A DNA stretch of 58,484 nucleotides from Sutterella wadsworthensis (GTDB lineage Bacteria; Pseudomonadota; Gammaproteobacteria; Burkholderiales; Burkholderiaceae_F), in the NCBI RefSeq assembly GCF_003315195.1, contig NZ_QNRV01000020.1, positions 1 to 58,484 of the forward strand, given 5' to 3'. The notes below the pieces were generated by a model, which saw only the letters and a program-made list of their open reading frames with translations, searched no databases and was not told the DNA's origin. Shown here in pieces: positions 19,436-28,354 of this stretch. The first letter of the stretch is position 1. Every line of letters begins with the position of its first letter. The position numbers and the translations under genes are program-made.

Positions 19436-21021
19436 CCGCCAACGTACTCGACATCAGTCATCTCACACTGTCGATTGAACACAAAACCATTCTGCAGGAC
19501 ATCGATTTGACGATCGGCGCGGGCGAAACCGTGGCCCTCATCGGAGAGTCCGGCTCCGGCAAATCCACTTTAGCCCAATGCATTTTGGGACTGCAGCCGC
19601 AGCGGAGCCGCCTGACACCCGAGAGCCGCATTGACTGTTTGGGAGAGCCTCTTCCCATTGAAAACGATGCCCGGATGCGCCGCTGGCGGGGATGCTCGAT
19701 CAGCATGATTTTTCAGGATCCGATGTCCTGCCTCAATCCTTATCTTCGCGTAGGAACACAGATCCTTGAAGCCCTTAAGCGCGGCTCGGCATCAGACGAG
19801 GATCCGCATGCGCGCATGCTCGAACTCCTCGAAATGGTCGATCTGCCCGAGCCCAAACAGACGGCCGGCAAATACCCTTATGAACTTTCTGGCGGCCAGC
19901 AGCAGCGCATCATGATTGCCATGGCGCTCGCCAATCGTCCGCAGCTTTTGATCGCCGATGAACCGACGAGTTCCCTGGATGCCTGCGTGCAGGCTGAAAT
20001 CCTCAAGCTCCTCGAGCGGCTGCAGAAAGCGTTTGCGCTCTCTATGCTCTTTATTACGCACAACATGGCTGCCGCACGGTTTCTTGCGCACCGCGTGTAT
20101 GTGCTGCAGCACGGCCGCATTGCCGAATCGGGCGACACCGCAGCGGTATTTGCCCATCCCCGCGAGGCCTATACGGCGGAGCTCATCCGCGCCAAAGAGA
20201 ATTTGGCCGCCCTTCAGCCCGTTGCCTGCGAAGCCCAAAACAACGCCTCCCCCGTCGGGGAGCTCTCAAACGTCTCCTATGCCTATCCCGCCGCCGGATT
20301 CTGCCGCCGCGCTCAGCCGACGCTTAAGGACATCTCTCTGCGCATCTATCCGGGCGAAACACTCGGCATTTTGGGAGAGTCCGGGAGCGGAAAATCCACC
20401 ATTGCCAAGCTGCTTGCCGGGTTGGTTCAGCCGAGTCAAGGCAAGGTATCGCTGTTTGAGGAAGATATCAGCCGTACCCGCAAAATGGCGCTTGCGCTGA
20501 GAAAACGCTGCCAAATTGTTTTCCAAAACCCGTTCGGCGCCTTGAATCCCAGGCTCACCGTCGAAGCGGCTCTGCGAGAACCGCTCGAACTCATGAATCT
20601 AGAGTCCCATGCCCAAGAGCGCATCCGGGAGGCGCTCCAGTCCGTGAGCCTCCCGGAGGATTTTCTCGCCCGCTACCCGCATGAACTTTCCGGCGGCCAG
20701 CGCCAGCGTGTATGCATCGCGCGCGGAATCCTTTCGCACCCCGATCTGCTCATCTGTGACGAAATTGTCTCTGCTCTGGATCCGACGGTACAGGTGCAGG
20801 TCCTCCTCACCCTGCACCGTCTGCAGCAGGAACGCCGCTTTGCGATGTTCTTCATCAGCCACGACTTGGAGGTTGTCGAGCATATCTCCACAAAGATCGC
20901 CGTGGTCTATCGAGGAAGCATCGTGGAATACGGACCCGCCGAAGCAGTCATGAACCGCCCGCAGCATCCCTATACCCAAAAACTCATTCAAGCCAACCGC
21001 ATGGCCAGTACCCGTGCCTAA
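19432..21021 (+). CDS. Fused two-domain ABC ATPase (DppD-DppF type)
   Basis: A 529-aa cytoplasmic protein carrying both nucleotide-binding domains of the importer in one chain. Domain 1 has Walker A GESGSGKSTLA, signature ELSGGQQQR and Walker B LLIADEPTSSLD. Domain 2 has GESGSGKSTIA, ELSGGQRQR and LLICDEIVSALD, where the usual DEPTSALD has Ile-Val in place of Pro-Thr. Each domain ends with the HP(R/Q)xxYT(A/Q) motif of the oligopeptide branch. Fused ATPases of this kind are known for related importers (YejF, GsiA). The gene overlaps the upstream permease by ATGA. It powers the phosphonate-operon transporter. Confidence 0.92.
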   Translation: MTANVLDISHLTLSIEHKTILQDIDLTIGAGETVALIGESGSGKSTLAQCILGLQPQRSRLTPESRIDCLGEPLPIENDARMRRWRGCSISMIFQDPMSCLNPYLRVGTQILEALKRGSASDEDPHARMLELLEMVDLPEPKQTAGKYPYELSGGQQQRIMIAMALANRPQLLIADEPTSSLDACVQAEILKLLERLQKAFALSMLFITHNMAAARFLAHRVYVLQHGRIAESGDTAAVFAHPREAYTAELIRAKENLAALQPVACEAQNNASPVGELSNVSYAYPAAGFCRRAQPTLKDISLRIYPGETLGILGESGSGKSTIAKLLAGLVQPSQGKVSLFEEDISRTRKMALALRKRCQIVFQNPFGALNPRLTVEAALREPLELMNLESHAQERIREALQSVSLPEDFLARYPHELSGGQRQRVCIARGILSHPDLLICDEIVSALDPTVQVQVLLTLHRLQQERRFAMFFISHDLEVVEHISTKIAVVYRGSIVEYGPAEAVMNRPQHPYTQKLIQANRMASTRA

Positions 21022-21055
21022 AAAAACCAGCCCTTTCTGATTCAGGAATTCACTT

Positions 21056-22303
21056 ATGTCATTGCTTTCCATCAATCACATTCACTATCGCCGTCCGCTG
21101 CGCCCCTGTGTTGCCGTCTGCATCGACGGCTCGGATCCGAGCTATCTCGCGCGCTACCTCTCCCGCGGGGAGCTCCCAAACATCGCGCGTTTCATCCGGG
21201 AAGGATTCGCCGGCACTGCCCAGTCCTCCGTGCCGGCCTTCACCTGCCCCAACAACATGTCCATCATCACGGGCGTTCCCGTGTCGCAGCACGGCATTTC
21301 CGGCAATTATTACCTTGACACGAAAACCTGGGAACCGGTTGTCATGACCGATCCCAAGCTGCTCATGGCACAGACCATTCTTTCGGGGTTTGCAGATGCC
21401 GGCGCCCGCGTGGTCTCAATTACGGCCAAAGACAAACTCCGCCGGCAGCTCCAAAAGGATCTGGATCTGACGCGCGGCAATATCTCCTTTTCGGCCGAGT
21501 TCGCGGATCAATGCACGATCGAAGAAAACGGCATTGACAATGTGCTCACCTATGTCGGCGAACCCCAGCCCGGCAAATATTCTGCAGCGCTCTCTCTCTT
21601 CGTGCTGCAGGCCGGCCTGAAGCTCCTTCGTGACCGCCGTCCGGAAGTCATGTACCTCTCGCTCACCGACTTTGTGCAGCACCGCTATGCGCCCGAAGCC
21701 CCTGAAGCGCTCGCGTTCTACCAAAAGCTCGACGCTCTTTTTGGCCTTCTGGCCGCCGAAGACATCAATCTGGGGCTGACCGCAGACCACGGCATGAGCG
21801 ACATGAGCCTCGACAATCTCGAACCTCATGTTCTCTGGCTTCAGGATATTCTCGATGCCAAATTCGGCAAGGGAGAAGCGGTGGTCATCTGCCCGATCAC
21901 GGATGCCTTCGTCGCGCACCACGGTGCCTTGGGCGGCCTGGTCCGCGTCTGGAGCAAAGGCAGCATTTCAACGGCACAGCTTATCGAAACCATTTCCGCC
22001 CTGCCGGAAGTGGACATTGCCGTCGACAAGGAACGCGCGGTGCGCATGTTCGAGCTCTATCCGGACCGCGAAGCGGATGTGGTGGTGCTCGCCAAGGAGC
22101 ACGTCTGCATCGGCACAAGCCGCTCCAAACATGATCTGAAGGGGCTTTCGGGCCATCGCCTGCGCTCCCACGGGAGCCTTCATGAAATGGAAGTTCCTTT
22201 CATTCTGAATCGGCCGCTCAATGACGCCTATAAGGAACGCGCAGCAGCAGAAGCGCTTCGCAACCGCCACATCTTTGACTATTTAATCAACGGGACAAAC
22301 TAA
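21056..22303 (+). CDS. phnA: Phosphonoacetate hydrolase (PhnA)
   Basis: A 415-aa alkaline-phosphatase-superfamily enzyme expected to cleave the C-P bond of phosphonoacetate to acetate and phosphate in the cytoplasm. Catalytic and zinc residues are D24 (IDGSD), T63 (PAFTCPNN, nucleophile), D205 and H209 (LTDFVQH), D244 and H245 (ADHGMSD) and H372 (RSHGS). Their spacing matches that of the characterised Sinorhizobium PhnA (recalled as D29, T68, D211, H215, D250, H251, H377). It is the last gene of the operon. No phnW/phnX/phnY genes for making phosphonoacetate from aminoethylphosphonate are present, so the substrate probably arrives preformed or as an ester. Confidence 0.88.
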   Translation: MSLLSINHIHYRRPLRPCVAVCIDGSDPSYLARYLSRGELPNIARFIREGFAGTAQSSVPAFTCPNNMSIITGVPVSQHGISGNYYLDTKTWEPVVMTDPKLLMAQTILSGFADAGARVVSITAKDKLRRQLQKDLDLTRGNISFSAEFADQCTIEENGIDNVLTYVGEPQPGKYSAALSLFVLQAGLKLLRDRRPEVMYLSLTDFVQHRYAPEAPEALAFYQKLDALFGLLAAEDINLGLTADHGMSDMSLDNLEPHVLWLQDILDAKFGKGEAVVICPITDAFVAHHGALGGLVRVWSKGSISTAQLIETISALPEVDIAVDKERAVRMFELYPDREADVVVLAKEHVCIGTSRSKHDLKGLSGHRLRSHGSLHEMEVPFILNRPLNDAYKERAAAEALRNRHIFDYLINGTN

Positions 22304-22357
22304 AAGCGGTGCCCGGTCGCCCATTCGTCCATATTTGGGCGAGCACCTGAAATGACC

Positions 22358-22391
22358 GGCGGGCGGCCGGATAAGAAATCCGCCGCCCGCC
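22358..22391. terminator. Bidirectional terminator between phnA and asd
   Basis: ggcgggcggc (22358-22367) and gccgcccgcc (22382-22391) form a perfect GC-rich 10-bp stem. A second imperfect hairpin precedes it (ggtgc..gccca / tgggc..gcacc, about 22309-22348). Both lie between convergent genes. Confidence 0.7.
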
Positions 22392-22429
22392 CATTGAAGA
22401 CTTTAAGCGCTCTGCACTTAAAAAGCGTT

Positions 22430-23458
22430 TTAGGATAAGCCGAACACCAGCTCGGCAATCTGCACGGCATTCGTTGCCGCCCCCTTGCGGACCTGATCAG
22501 CGCAGCAGAAAAGCACAAGCGAACGATTGTAAACGTCCTTGGGCGCCGAAAGGTCGCGGCGGATGCGGCCGACATAGACGAGATCCTGGTCGCTCGTCAG
22601 AAGCGGCATCGGATAGTGCTTCTCTTCGGGTTCATCCCAAAGGCGAACGCCCGGCGCATCCTTCAAAAGCTCGCGGGCTTCTTCGGGCGAGATTTCGTTT
22701 TCGAACTCGATCGTAAGCGCCTCGGAGTGCGAACGAATGATCGGCACGCGCACGCAGGTGCAGGAGACGAGCAGATTGTCGTCGTGGAGCATCTTGCGGC
22801 CTTCGTTCTGCATCTTCATTTCTTCGCTCGTATAACCCTCATCGTTAAAGCCGCCAATCTGCGGAATGAGGTTGTAAGCGATGGGATACGGAAAGACCTT
22901 GCAGGGAGCGGGCGTACCGGCCGGCGCTTTCACCTCAGCCTCAAGCTCATCAATGCCGCCCTTGCCGGCGCCGGAAACGGCCTGATAGGTCGAAGCGATG
23001 AGGCGCTTCACCTTAGCCTTGCGGTGCAGCGGCGCGATGGCCGTAAGACCGATGATCGTGGCGCAGTTCGGGTTGGCAATGAGCCCCTTGCTCCACTTGA
23101 CGTCTTCGGGGTTGACTTCAGGGATGACGAGCGGGACTTCCGGATCCAGCCGGAAGGCGCTCGAATTGTCGACCACCGTGACGCCGAGCTTAGCGGCGTC
23201 GGGCAGGAACTTCTTGGCCACATCGTTGTCAGCCGCGCCTAAAAGGAGATCAAGCCCCTTCATGCGTTCGAGACTGGCCTCTTCGACCTCGTACTCCTTG
23301 CCCTTGAAGGCAAGCTTCGAGCCGGCGCTGCGCGCGCTGCCGAAAAGACGAAGCTCAGTAACTGGGAAATTGCGCTCCGCCAGTACGATCATCATCTGTT
23401 CGCCGACGGCGCCCGTGGCGCCGAGAATGCCGACTTTGAGTGCTTTGGGTTCGGTCAT
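22430..23458 (-). CDS. asd: Aspartate-semialdehyde dehydrogenase
   Basis: A 342-aa cytoplasmic NADPH-dependent enzyme converting aspartyl phosphate to aspartate semialdehyde, the branch point to lysine/diaminopimelate and threonine/methionine. The Rossmann motif GILGATGAVGEQM is at residues 10-22. The catalytic cysteine lies in NPNCATI, and STYQAVSGAGKGG plus the later RVPIIRSHSEA complete the family pattern. The compact 342-aa form resembles the usg-1/Gram-positive type rather than the longer E. coli Asd. It is the last of three minus-strand genes (hom, lysC, asd), with a 130-bp gap to lysC. Confidence 0.95.
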   Translation of the reverse strand: MTEPKALKVGILGATGAVGEQMMIVLAERNFPVTELRLFGSARSAGSKLAFKGKEYEVEEASLERMKGLDLLLGAADNDVAKKFLPDAAKLGVTVVDNSSAFRLDPEVPLVIPEVNPEDVKWSKGLIANPNCATIIGLTAIAPLHRKAKVKRLIASTYQAVSGAGKGGIDELEAEVKAPAGTPAPCKVFPYPIAYNLIPQIGGFNDEGYTSEEMKMQNEGRKMLHDDNLLVSCTCVRVPIIRSHSEALTIEFENEISPEEARELLKDAPGVRLWDEPEEKHYPMPLLTSDQDLVYVGRIRRDLSAPKDVYNRSLVLFCCADQVRKGAATNAVQIAELVFGLS

Positions 23459-23588
23459 GATGGAATTCCTCTGGGTTTGCTTGAATTCAGTTCATCGTGG
23501 AAGCTTCAAAAAACGCGTTCTGCCGCTCGAGGGAGAGGCGGCTGCCGTCGGGCAGTCCGCTTCCCCGGCGCAGCAGGCGCCGCTAAGC

Positions 23589-24899
23589 TTATTTCGTGAA
23601 GGTGTTGTAGAGCGCCTGAACGGCTTTCGAAAAGTCCTGCTGAGAGACGCCGACTATGATGTCGATTTCGCTCGAGCCCTGCGAGATCATGCGGATATTG
23701 ACGTTGGCTTCGGCCAAGGCGCCGAAGAGCTTCGCGGACGATCCCACGCGGGCATTCATATTGCGGCCGACAACGGCAATCAGTGCGATCGGTTCGGGCA
23801 CACGGATCGAATCGGGCGCAATGGCCTGTTTGATTTCCGAAAGGATTTCGTAAAGGTTGTGTTCAACATCCTTTTTGTTGACAACGACATTGAAGGAATC
23901 AATGCCGCTCGGCAGATGCTCAATTGAAACGCCGTATTTGTTGAGCACGTCGAGCGCGCCCGAGACGATGCCCACCATGGTGGACATGTTGCGCTTGACA
24001 ATTTCAATCGAGAGGAACCCCTTCTTGCCGGCAATGCCGGTGACGAGCGGCCCCGTGTCGCGGTCAGAGATCTTGTCGAGCACCAGCGTGCCCGGATCCT
24101 GCGGACGGTTGGTATTGAGCACGTGAATCGGAATGTTGTATTCGCGGATCGGGAATATTGCGTCTTCGTGCAGAACGCTAGCTCCCATGTAGGAGAGTTC
24201 GCGCAGCTCCGCATAAGTGATCTTCTCGATGTTCTTCGGATTGGGCACAATGCGCGGGTCGGCCATCAGGAAGCCCGATACGTCCGTCCAGTTTTCGTAG
24301 AGGTCCGCCTTGAGGCAGCGCGCAAGAATGGAACCCGAAATGTCCGAGCCCCCACGGGTCATCACCTTGATCTTGCCGTCAGGCGTCGTGCCGTAGAACC
24401 CCGGCATAACGAAGCGGCTGTTCTTTTGCAGAACGCCCTTGAGGTTTTCCGTCGTCTTCTCAAAATTAAACGTGCCGTCAAACTCCATCGCTACGACGTC
24501 CTTGGCATCCACGAAGGGGAAGCCGAGGAAATCGGCCATCAGACGGGAGGTGAAGTATTCGCCGCGGCTCGCAATGTCGTCAATCGTGAGGTCGGGGAGC
24601 GCTTCGCGGAATCGGCTGAGCTCTTCCTCAATGGGCGTATCGAGGCCGAGCTCGTTCTTAATCTCGAGGAGCCGCCCCTTAATCAGATCAAAGACGGGCT
24701 GGCAGTCCACGTGATATTCAATATGGGCGCGGCAGAGGTAGAGGAGATCGGTGAGCTTATTGTCTTTAGGGGTCTTGCGCCCGGCAGCGGAAATAACGAC
24801 GAAGCGTCGTGACGGATCGGCCTCGATGATGGCCTTGACTTTGCGGAATTGTTCTGCGGAAGCGCAGCTGCTGCCGCCGAATTTCGTGATCTTAAGCAT
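23589..24899 (-). CDS. lysC: Aspartate kinase
   Basis: A 436-aa cytoplasmic kinase making aspartyl phosphate, the first step of the aspartate pathway. The N-terminal kinase motif is KITKFGGSSCASAEQF. TRGGSDISGS and the DVSGFLMADPRIVPNPK loop follow. Two ACT domains occupy about residues 300-436 (MSTMVGIVSGALDVLNKYGVS and VVGRNMNARVGSSAKLFGAL) and should bind a feedback amino acid. The KFGGSSCA start and 436-aa length look more like the clostridial-type enzyme than the usual betaproteobacterial LysC (KYGGTSV, about 405-420 aa). That comparison is from memory. It lies 20 bp downstream of hom. Confidence 0.95.
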   Translation of the reverse strand: MLKITKFGGSSCASAEQFRKVKAIIEADPSRRFVVISAAGRKTPKDNKLTDLLYLCRAHIEYHVDCQPVFDLIKGRLLEIKNELGLDTPIEEELSRFREALPDLTIDDIASRGEYFTSRLMADFLGFPFVDAKDVVAMEFDGTFNFEKTTENLKGVLQKNSRFVMPGFYGTTPDGKIKVMTRGGSDISGSILARCLKADLYENWTDVSGFLMADPRIVPNPKNIEKITYAELRELSYMGASVLHEDAIFPIREYNIPIHVLNTNRPQDPGTLVLDKISDRDTGPLVTGIAGKKGFLSIEIVKRNMSTMVGIVSGALDVLNKYGVSIEHLPSGIDSFNVVVNKKDVEHNLYEILSEIKQAIAPDSIRVPEPIALIAVVGRNMNARVGSSAKLFGALAEANVNIRMISQGSSEIDIIVGVSQQDFSKAVQALYNTFTK

Positions 24900-24919
24900 G
24901 ATTAGAGAGTCTGTTGGGT

Positions 24920-25993
24920 TCAGGGTTCGGGTTGAAAGGTCATGAATTCGCCGGTTTCGCGGGCAGCACGGGCGAGTTCTTCGAGGGTGCGGTCGGGCAG
25001 AATCCCGCGGGCGGTAAGCCCGGCTCCGCGAAGCAGCCCCGCGTCATAGACGGGGGGCGCCGCGACGGGAAGCGGCTCGACCCGCCGTGTTCGAATGCTT
25101 GTGAGGTCCTGCAGGACCGCATCGGCGGTCGGCTGGCCGCCGGCGCCCTGACCGTAAAAAGAGAGTCTGCCGACCAGGTCGCCCTCAAGCGTCACGCAGT
25201 TGAAGTTGCTGCGCACCTGTGCTTCAAGTGATTCGAGCGGAAGCACAACAGGCGCAACGCCCAAGGCAGCGCGGTTGTTGGTGCGCTTAAAAAGCATCAT
25301 GTGGCGAAGGGTTTTGCCTTCGCGTTTTAAATCGTCGAGGAAGGACTTCGTCACTTTCTCGATGCCGAGCACCGGAAAATCGTCCTTAAACGGGGCGCCG
25401 CACGCCACAGAAGCGGAAATAACGGCTTTGTTGGCGACATCAAAGCCGCCGATGTCAGCCGTCGGATCAGCTTCGGCATAGCCGAGCGCCTGCGCCTCCT
25501 TGAGCGCCTCATCAAAATCCATGCCGAAGCGGTCCATGCGGTCGAGGATAAAGTTCCCCGTGCCGTTCAGAATGCCGTGCATGGACTCAATGCGGTCGAT
25601 GCGCGCGGCTTTTTTGAGGCTTTCAATCCAGGGAATGCCGCCGCCGCAGCTCGCTTCAAAGAGGAGGGGCAGCCCCTTGGCATGCGCAATGCCGAGAAGC
25701 TCCTCGTAGTTGGCAGCGAGCGCAGCCTTGTTGGCGGTGACGACGGCTTTGCCGGCGAGGAGCGCCTCACGGATATACGTGCGGGAGGGTTCAATGCCGG
25801 CAAGCACATCCACTACCACATCGACCTCAGGATCATTGATGATCTCGGCAAAATGCTCTGTCATGAGCGGGCCGCCGGCTTTCCCCGGGCGGCGCAGAAT
25901 GTGGCGCAGTTCAATGCCGCAGTCGCGCTCGGCGAGCTGTTCGGCAATACTGCGGCCAACCGTCCCAAAGCCGAGAAGTCCGATCTTGAGCAT
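24920..25993 (-). CDS. hom: Homoserine dehydrogenase lacking the ACT domain
   Basis: A 357-aa NAD(P)-dependent enzyme reducing aspartate semialdehyde to homoserine. It begins with the nucleotide-binding motif KIGLLGFGTVGRSIAEQL and holds ILNGTGNFILDRM, GYAEADPTADIGGFD and the catalytic region up to SFYGQGAGGQPTADAVLQD. It stops there, about 70-80 residues short of the usual bacterial form, so the regulatory ACT domain is absent and feedback control must act elsewhere. The ATG at 25993 has a strong GGAGG. An in-frame ATG at 26128, also with GGAG, would add 45 Pro/Asp-rich residues of unknown role. First gene of the hom-lysC-asd unit. Confidence 0.93.
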   Translation of the reverse strand: MLKIGLLGFGTVGRSIAEQLAERDCGIELRHILRRPGKAGGPLMTEHFAEIINDPEVDVVVDVLAGIEPSRTYIREALLAGKAVVTANKAALAANYEELLGIAHAKGLPLLFEASCGGGIPWIESLKKAARIDRIESMHGILNGTGNFILDRMDRFGMDFDEALKEAQALGYAEADPTADIGGFDVANKAVISASVACGAPFKDDFPVLGIEKVTKSFLDDLKREGKTLRHMMLFKRTNNRAALGVAPVVLPLESLEAQVRSNFNCVTLEGDLVGRLSFYGQGAGGQPTADAVLQDLTSIRTRRVEPLPVAAPPVYDAGLLRGAGLTARGILPDRTLEELARAARETGEFMTFQPEP

Positions 25994-26782
25994 GTCTTCC
26001 TCCGTTCCAATGTCCTCATGTCGCTCATCCGGAATCGCAAAAGCATCGGAGCCGATGGCCTGCGGATCCGACGGCATTTCTAAGCGCGCCGGCGGGCGCG
26101 GAAAGCTCGTCTGATTCAATGGATTCATCGGCAGCTCCCGTTTTTTGTGAATTCCGAGAACCGGCACCGCATCGCGCGCGGCCGCTCTCCCTACAGGCAA
26201 AGCACTTTGCGCGGCGCTGACGTTTGAACGTTGAGATGATGTTCAGGCGTTTCGCCTGAGGTTGCTGGATAGGTGTTTATAGATGGCAGCGGGTCATCCT
26301 GAAGGACCTCAAGGCTCGCGGCTTGACGCTTCCCCTGAGGCTTGCCGACCGGATTCGAATCCGCAGGTGCGCCGGAGGAAGACTTCAATATTCCGCGCGC
26401 TGGAGTTCTTCACGAACAAGCGCCGCTTCGCGTGCGTCTTTGGACTATCCTACCTGAGTGCCCTTGGGGAAAATATCTCAGTAATGACGGTAAAAAACCT
26501 TAGATGTTCTGCGCGAATACGGACAAAGGCCAAAGAATTCTGTGCAAAAGCGCCCTTTTGAACCGCATTCGCCCCGCAGAGGTTTGCGTTGAGTAGGATG
26601 ATTTCCAATCAGCGTGCGTCTGCCCAACATCTTAAGCGACAAAAACACTTCTATAAGAAATTGTTTTTCATGTTTTACACGTTTATCCGTCTCCGGCAGA
26701 CTTACCGCAGCAAAAAACCGGCAGACTGAAGACTGAAAGAAGCCGCCGCACCTCAAAGAAAACAGCAGGAGTTCATTGCATC
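25994..26782. promoter_or_regulatory. Divergent control region between hom and thrC
   Basis: This 789-bp gap separates the two halves of the threonine pathway. An in-frame N-terminal extension of hom may occupy 25994-26128. No threonine- or isoleucine-rich leader peptide, riboswitch or tRNA was recognised. An imperfect palindrome (ggtcatcctgaaggacct, about 26290-26307) is visible. Promoters for both units must lie here, but none could be fixed. Confidence 0.4.
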
Positions 26783-28267
26783 ATGCGCTATCACAGCACC
26801 CGCAGCCTCGTTCAGCAGCTCACCAGCCGCGAGGCTGTTCTTCAGGGTCTGGCCGCCGACGGCGGTCTTTTTGTGACCGACGAGCTGCCCGAGCTTCACA
26901 TCGACCCGGCTTCGCTCACCGGCGGATATGCCGGCGCTGCCCGCCGTGTGCTCGGTACGCTACTGCCGGACTTCAGCGCCGAAGAAATCGCCGGCGCGGT
27001 GGAGGCGGCTTACGGAAATACCTTTGCCGATCCCGCGGTCACTCCGGTGACGAAAATCGGCAGCATGCACCTCCTTGAGCTCTATCACGGTCCCACGGCC
27101 GCCTTCAAGGACGTAGCGCTCCAGATGCTCCCTCAGCTCATGAGCCGCGCCTTGGCCGGCACCGGCCGCCGACTTGTGATTGCCACGGCAACGAGCGGCG
27201 ACACCGGAAAAGCCGCGCTTGAAGGATTTGCTGACGTTCCGGGCATCGGCATTGCAGTCTTTTACCCTGACGGGGGCGTGAGCGCTATTCAGCGCCTGCA
27301 GATGGCAACGCAAAAAGGCAATAACGTGGAAGTTGCGGCGCTCCGCGGGAATTTCGACGATGCTCAGAGCGCGGTGAAGGCGCTCTTCGCTTCGCCGCTC
27401 AAAGCCGAGCTCGCCGCGCGGAACATTACGCTTACGAGCGCCAATTCCATCAATATCGGCCGTCTTGCGCCGCAGGTGGTTTATTACTTTGACGCGTACC
27501 GCCAGCTCGCAGAAGCCGGCGTCATCCGTCAGGGCGAACGCATCGACTTCTGCGTCCCGACCGGCAATTACGGCGACGTGCTTGCCGGCTGGTTTGCCAA
27601 GACGCTGGGGCTCCCTGTTCGCCGCCTCATCGTTGCGAGCAACGCCAACCATGTCCTGAGCGACTTCCTCGAAACGGGCGTCTACGACCGCCGCCGAGAT
27701 CTCGTGCGGACGTCTTCGCCGTCGATGGATATTCTGGTCTCGAGCAACCTCGAGCGAGCGCTTTACTATCTCGACGACATGGATCCCGTGCGCACGGCCG
27801 CACGCATGGCTGCTTTGAAAGCGGACGGCATCTACCGGATCGAACCCGAACTGCTCGATAAATTCCGCGCCGTCTACGGCTGCGGCTGGCTTGACGATGC
27901 CGAAACGTCCGACGCTGTGCGCGAAGCCTGGGAAACCACCGGGCGGCTCATCGACCCGCACACGGCTGTTGCCTGGAAGATTGCGCAGGAGCAGGCGTCT
28001 CCGGAAGTGCCGATGGTGGTGCTCTCCACTGCCTCGCCCTTCAAATTCTGCCGCGACGTCTTCAATGCCCTTTACGGTCCCCTGAAGTTAAAGAGCACGA
28101 CGCCGGAAGCCGCAGCATTTGAATATATGGATGCGCTTGCTGACTCCACGGGTGTTGAACCCCCGCAGTGCCTCTCAGCACTTCGCACGCAGTCCGTGCG
28201 CTTCAACGCGGTCTATGACGTTGATCAGGCGCCTGAACGCGTGCTTGCCGCAGCCGCCAAGCTCTGA
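26783..28267 (+). CDS. thrC: Threonine synthase
   Basis: A 494-aa cytoplasmic PLP enzyme converting O-phosphohomoserine to threonine. The start MRYHSTRS and the PLP-lysine motif HGPTAAFKDVALQMLPQL are diagnostic of the long (type II, yeast/proteobacterial) threonine synthase. Further family motifs are ATATSGDTGKAALEGF, TSANSINIGRLAPQ and FCVPTGNYGDVLAGWFAK. CAGGAG lies 13 bases before the ATG. It starts a rightward unit with thrB, 87 bp downstream, and is divergent from hom-lysC-asd, so the region encodes every step from aspartate to threonine. Confidence 0.95.
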   Translation: MRYHSTRSLVQQLTSREAVLQGLAADGGLFVTDELPELHIDPASLTGGYAGAARRVLGTLLPDFSAEEIAGAVEAAYGNTFADPAVTPVTKIGSMHLLELYHGPTAAFKDVALQMLPQLMSRALAGTGRRLVIATATSGDTGKAALEGFADVPGIGIAVFYPDGGVSAIQRLQMATQKGNNVEVAALRGNFDDAQSAVKALFASPLKAELAARNITLTSANSINIGRLAPQVVYYFDAYRQLAEAGVIRQGERIDFCVPTGNYGDVLAGWFAKTLGLPVRRLIVASNANHVLSDFLETGVYDRRRDLVRTSSPSMDILVSSNLERALYYLDDMDPVRTAARMAALKADGIYRIEPELLDKFRAVYGCGWLDDAETSDAVREAWETTGRLIDPHTAVAWKIAQEQASPEVPMVVLSTASPFKFCRDVFNALYGPLKLKSTTPEAAAFEYMDALADSTGVEPPQCLSALRTQSVRFNAVYDVDQAPERVLAAAAKL

Positions 28268-28354
28268 CGCTGTGCAAATCATAGGCAGCGGCCGAGCGGC
28301 ATGGAGCCCTTTTGCCGCTGCTTCGTCTCTATTCTTTCCATCGTGAGCAGTCTC

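Noticed and set aside
26341-26375. tRNA-like sequence ggattcgaatcc
   Set aside because: It resembles a T-arm loop, but no acceptor, D-arm or anticodon stem can be built around it. It is a simple palindrome.
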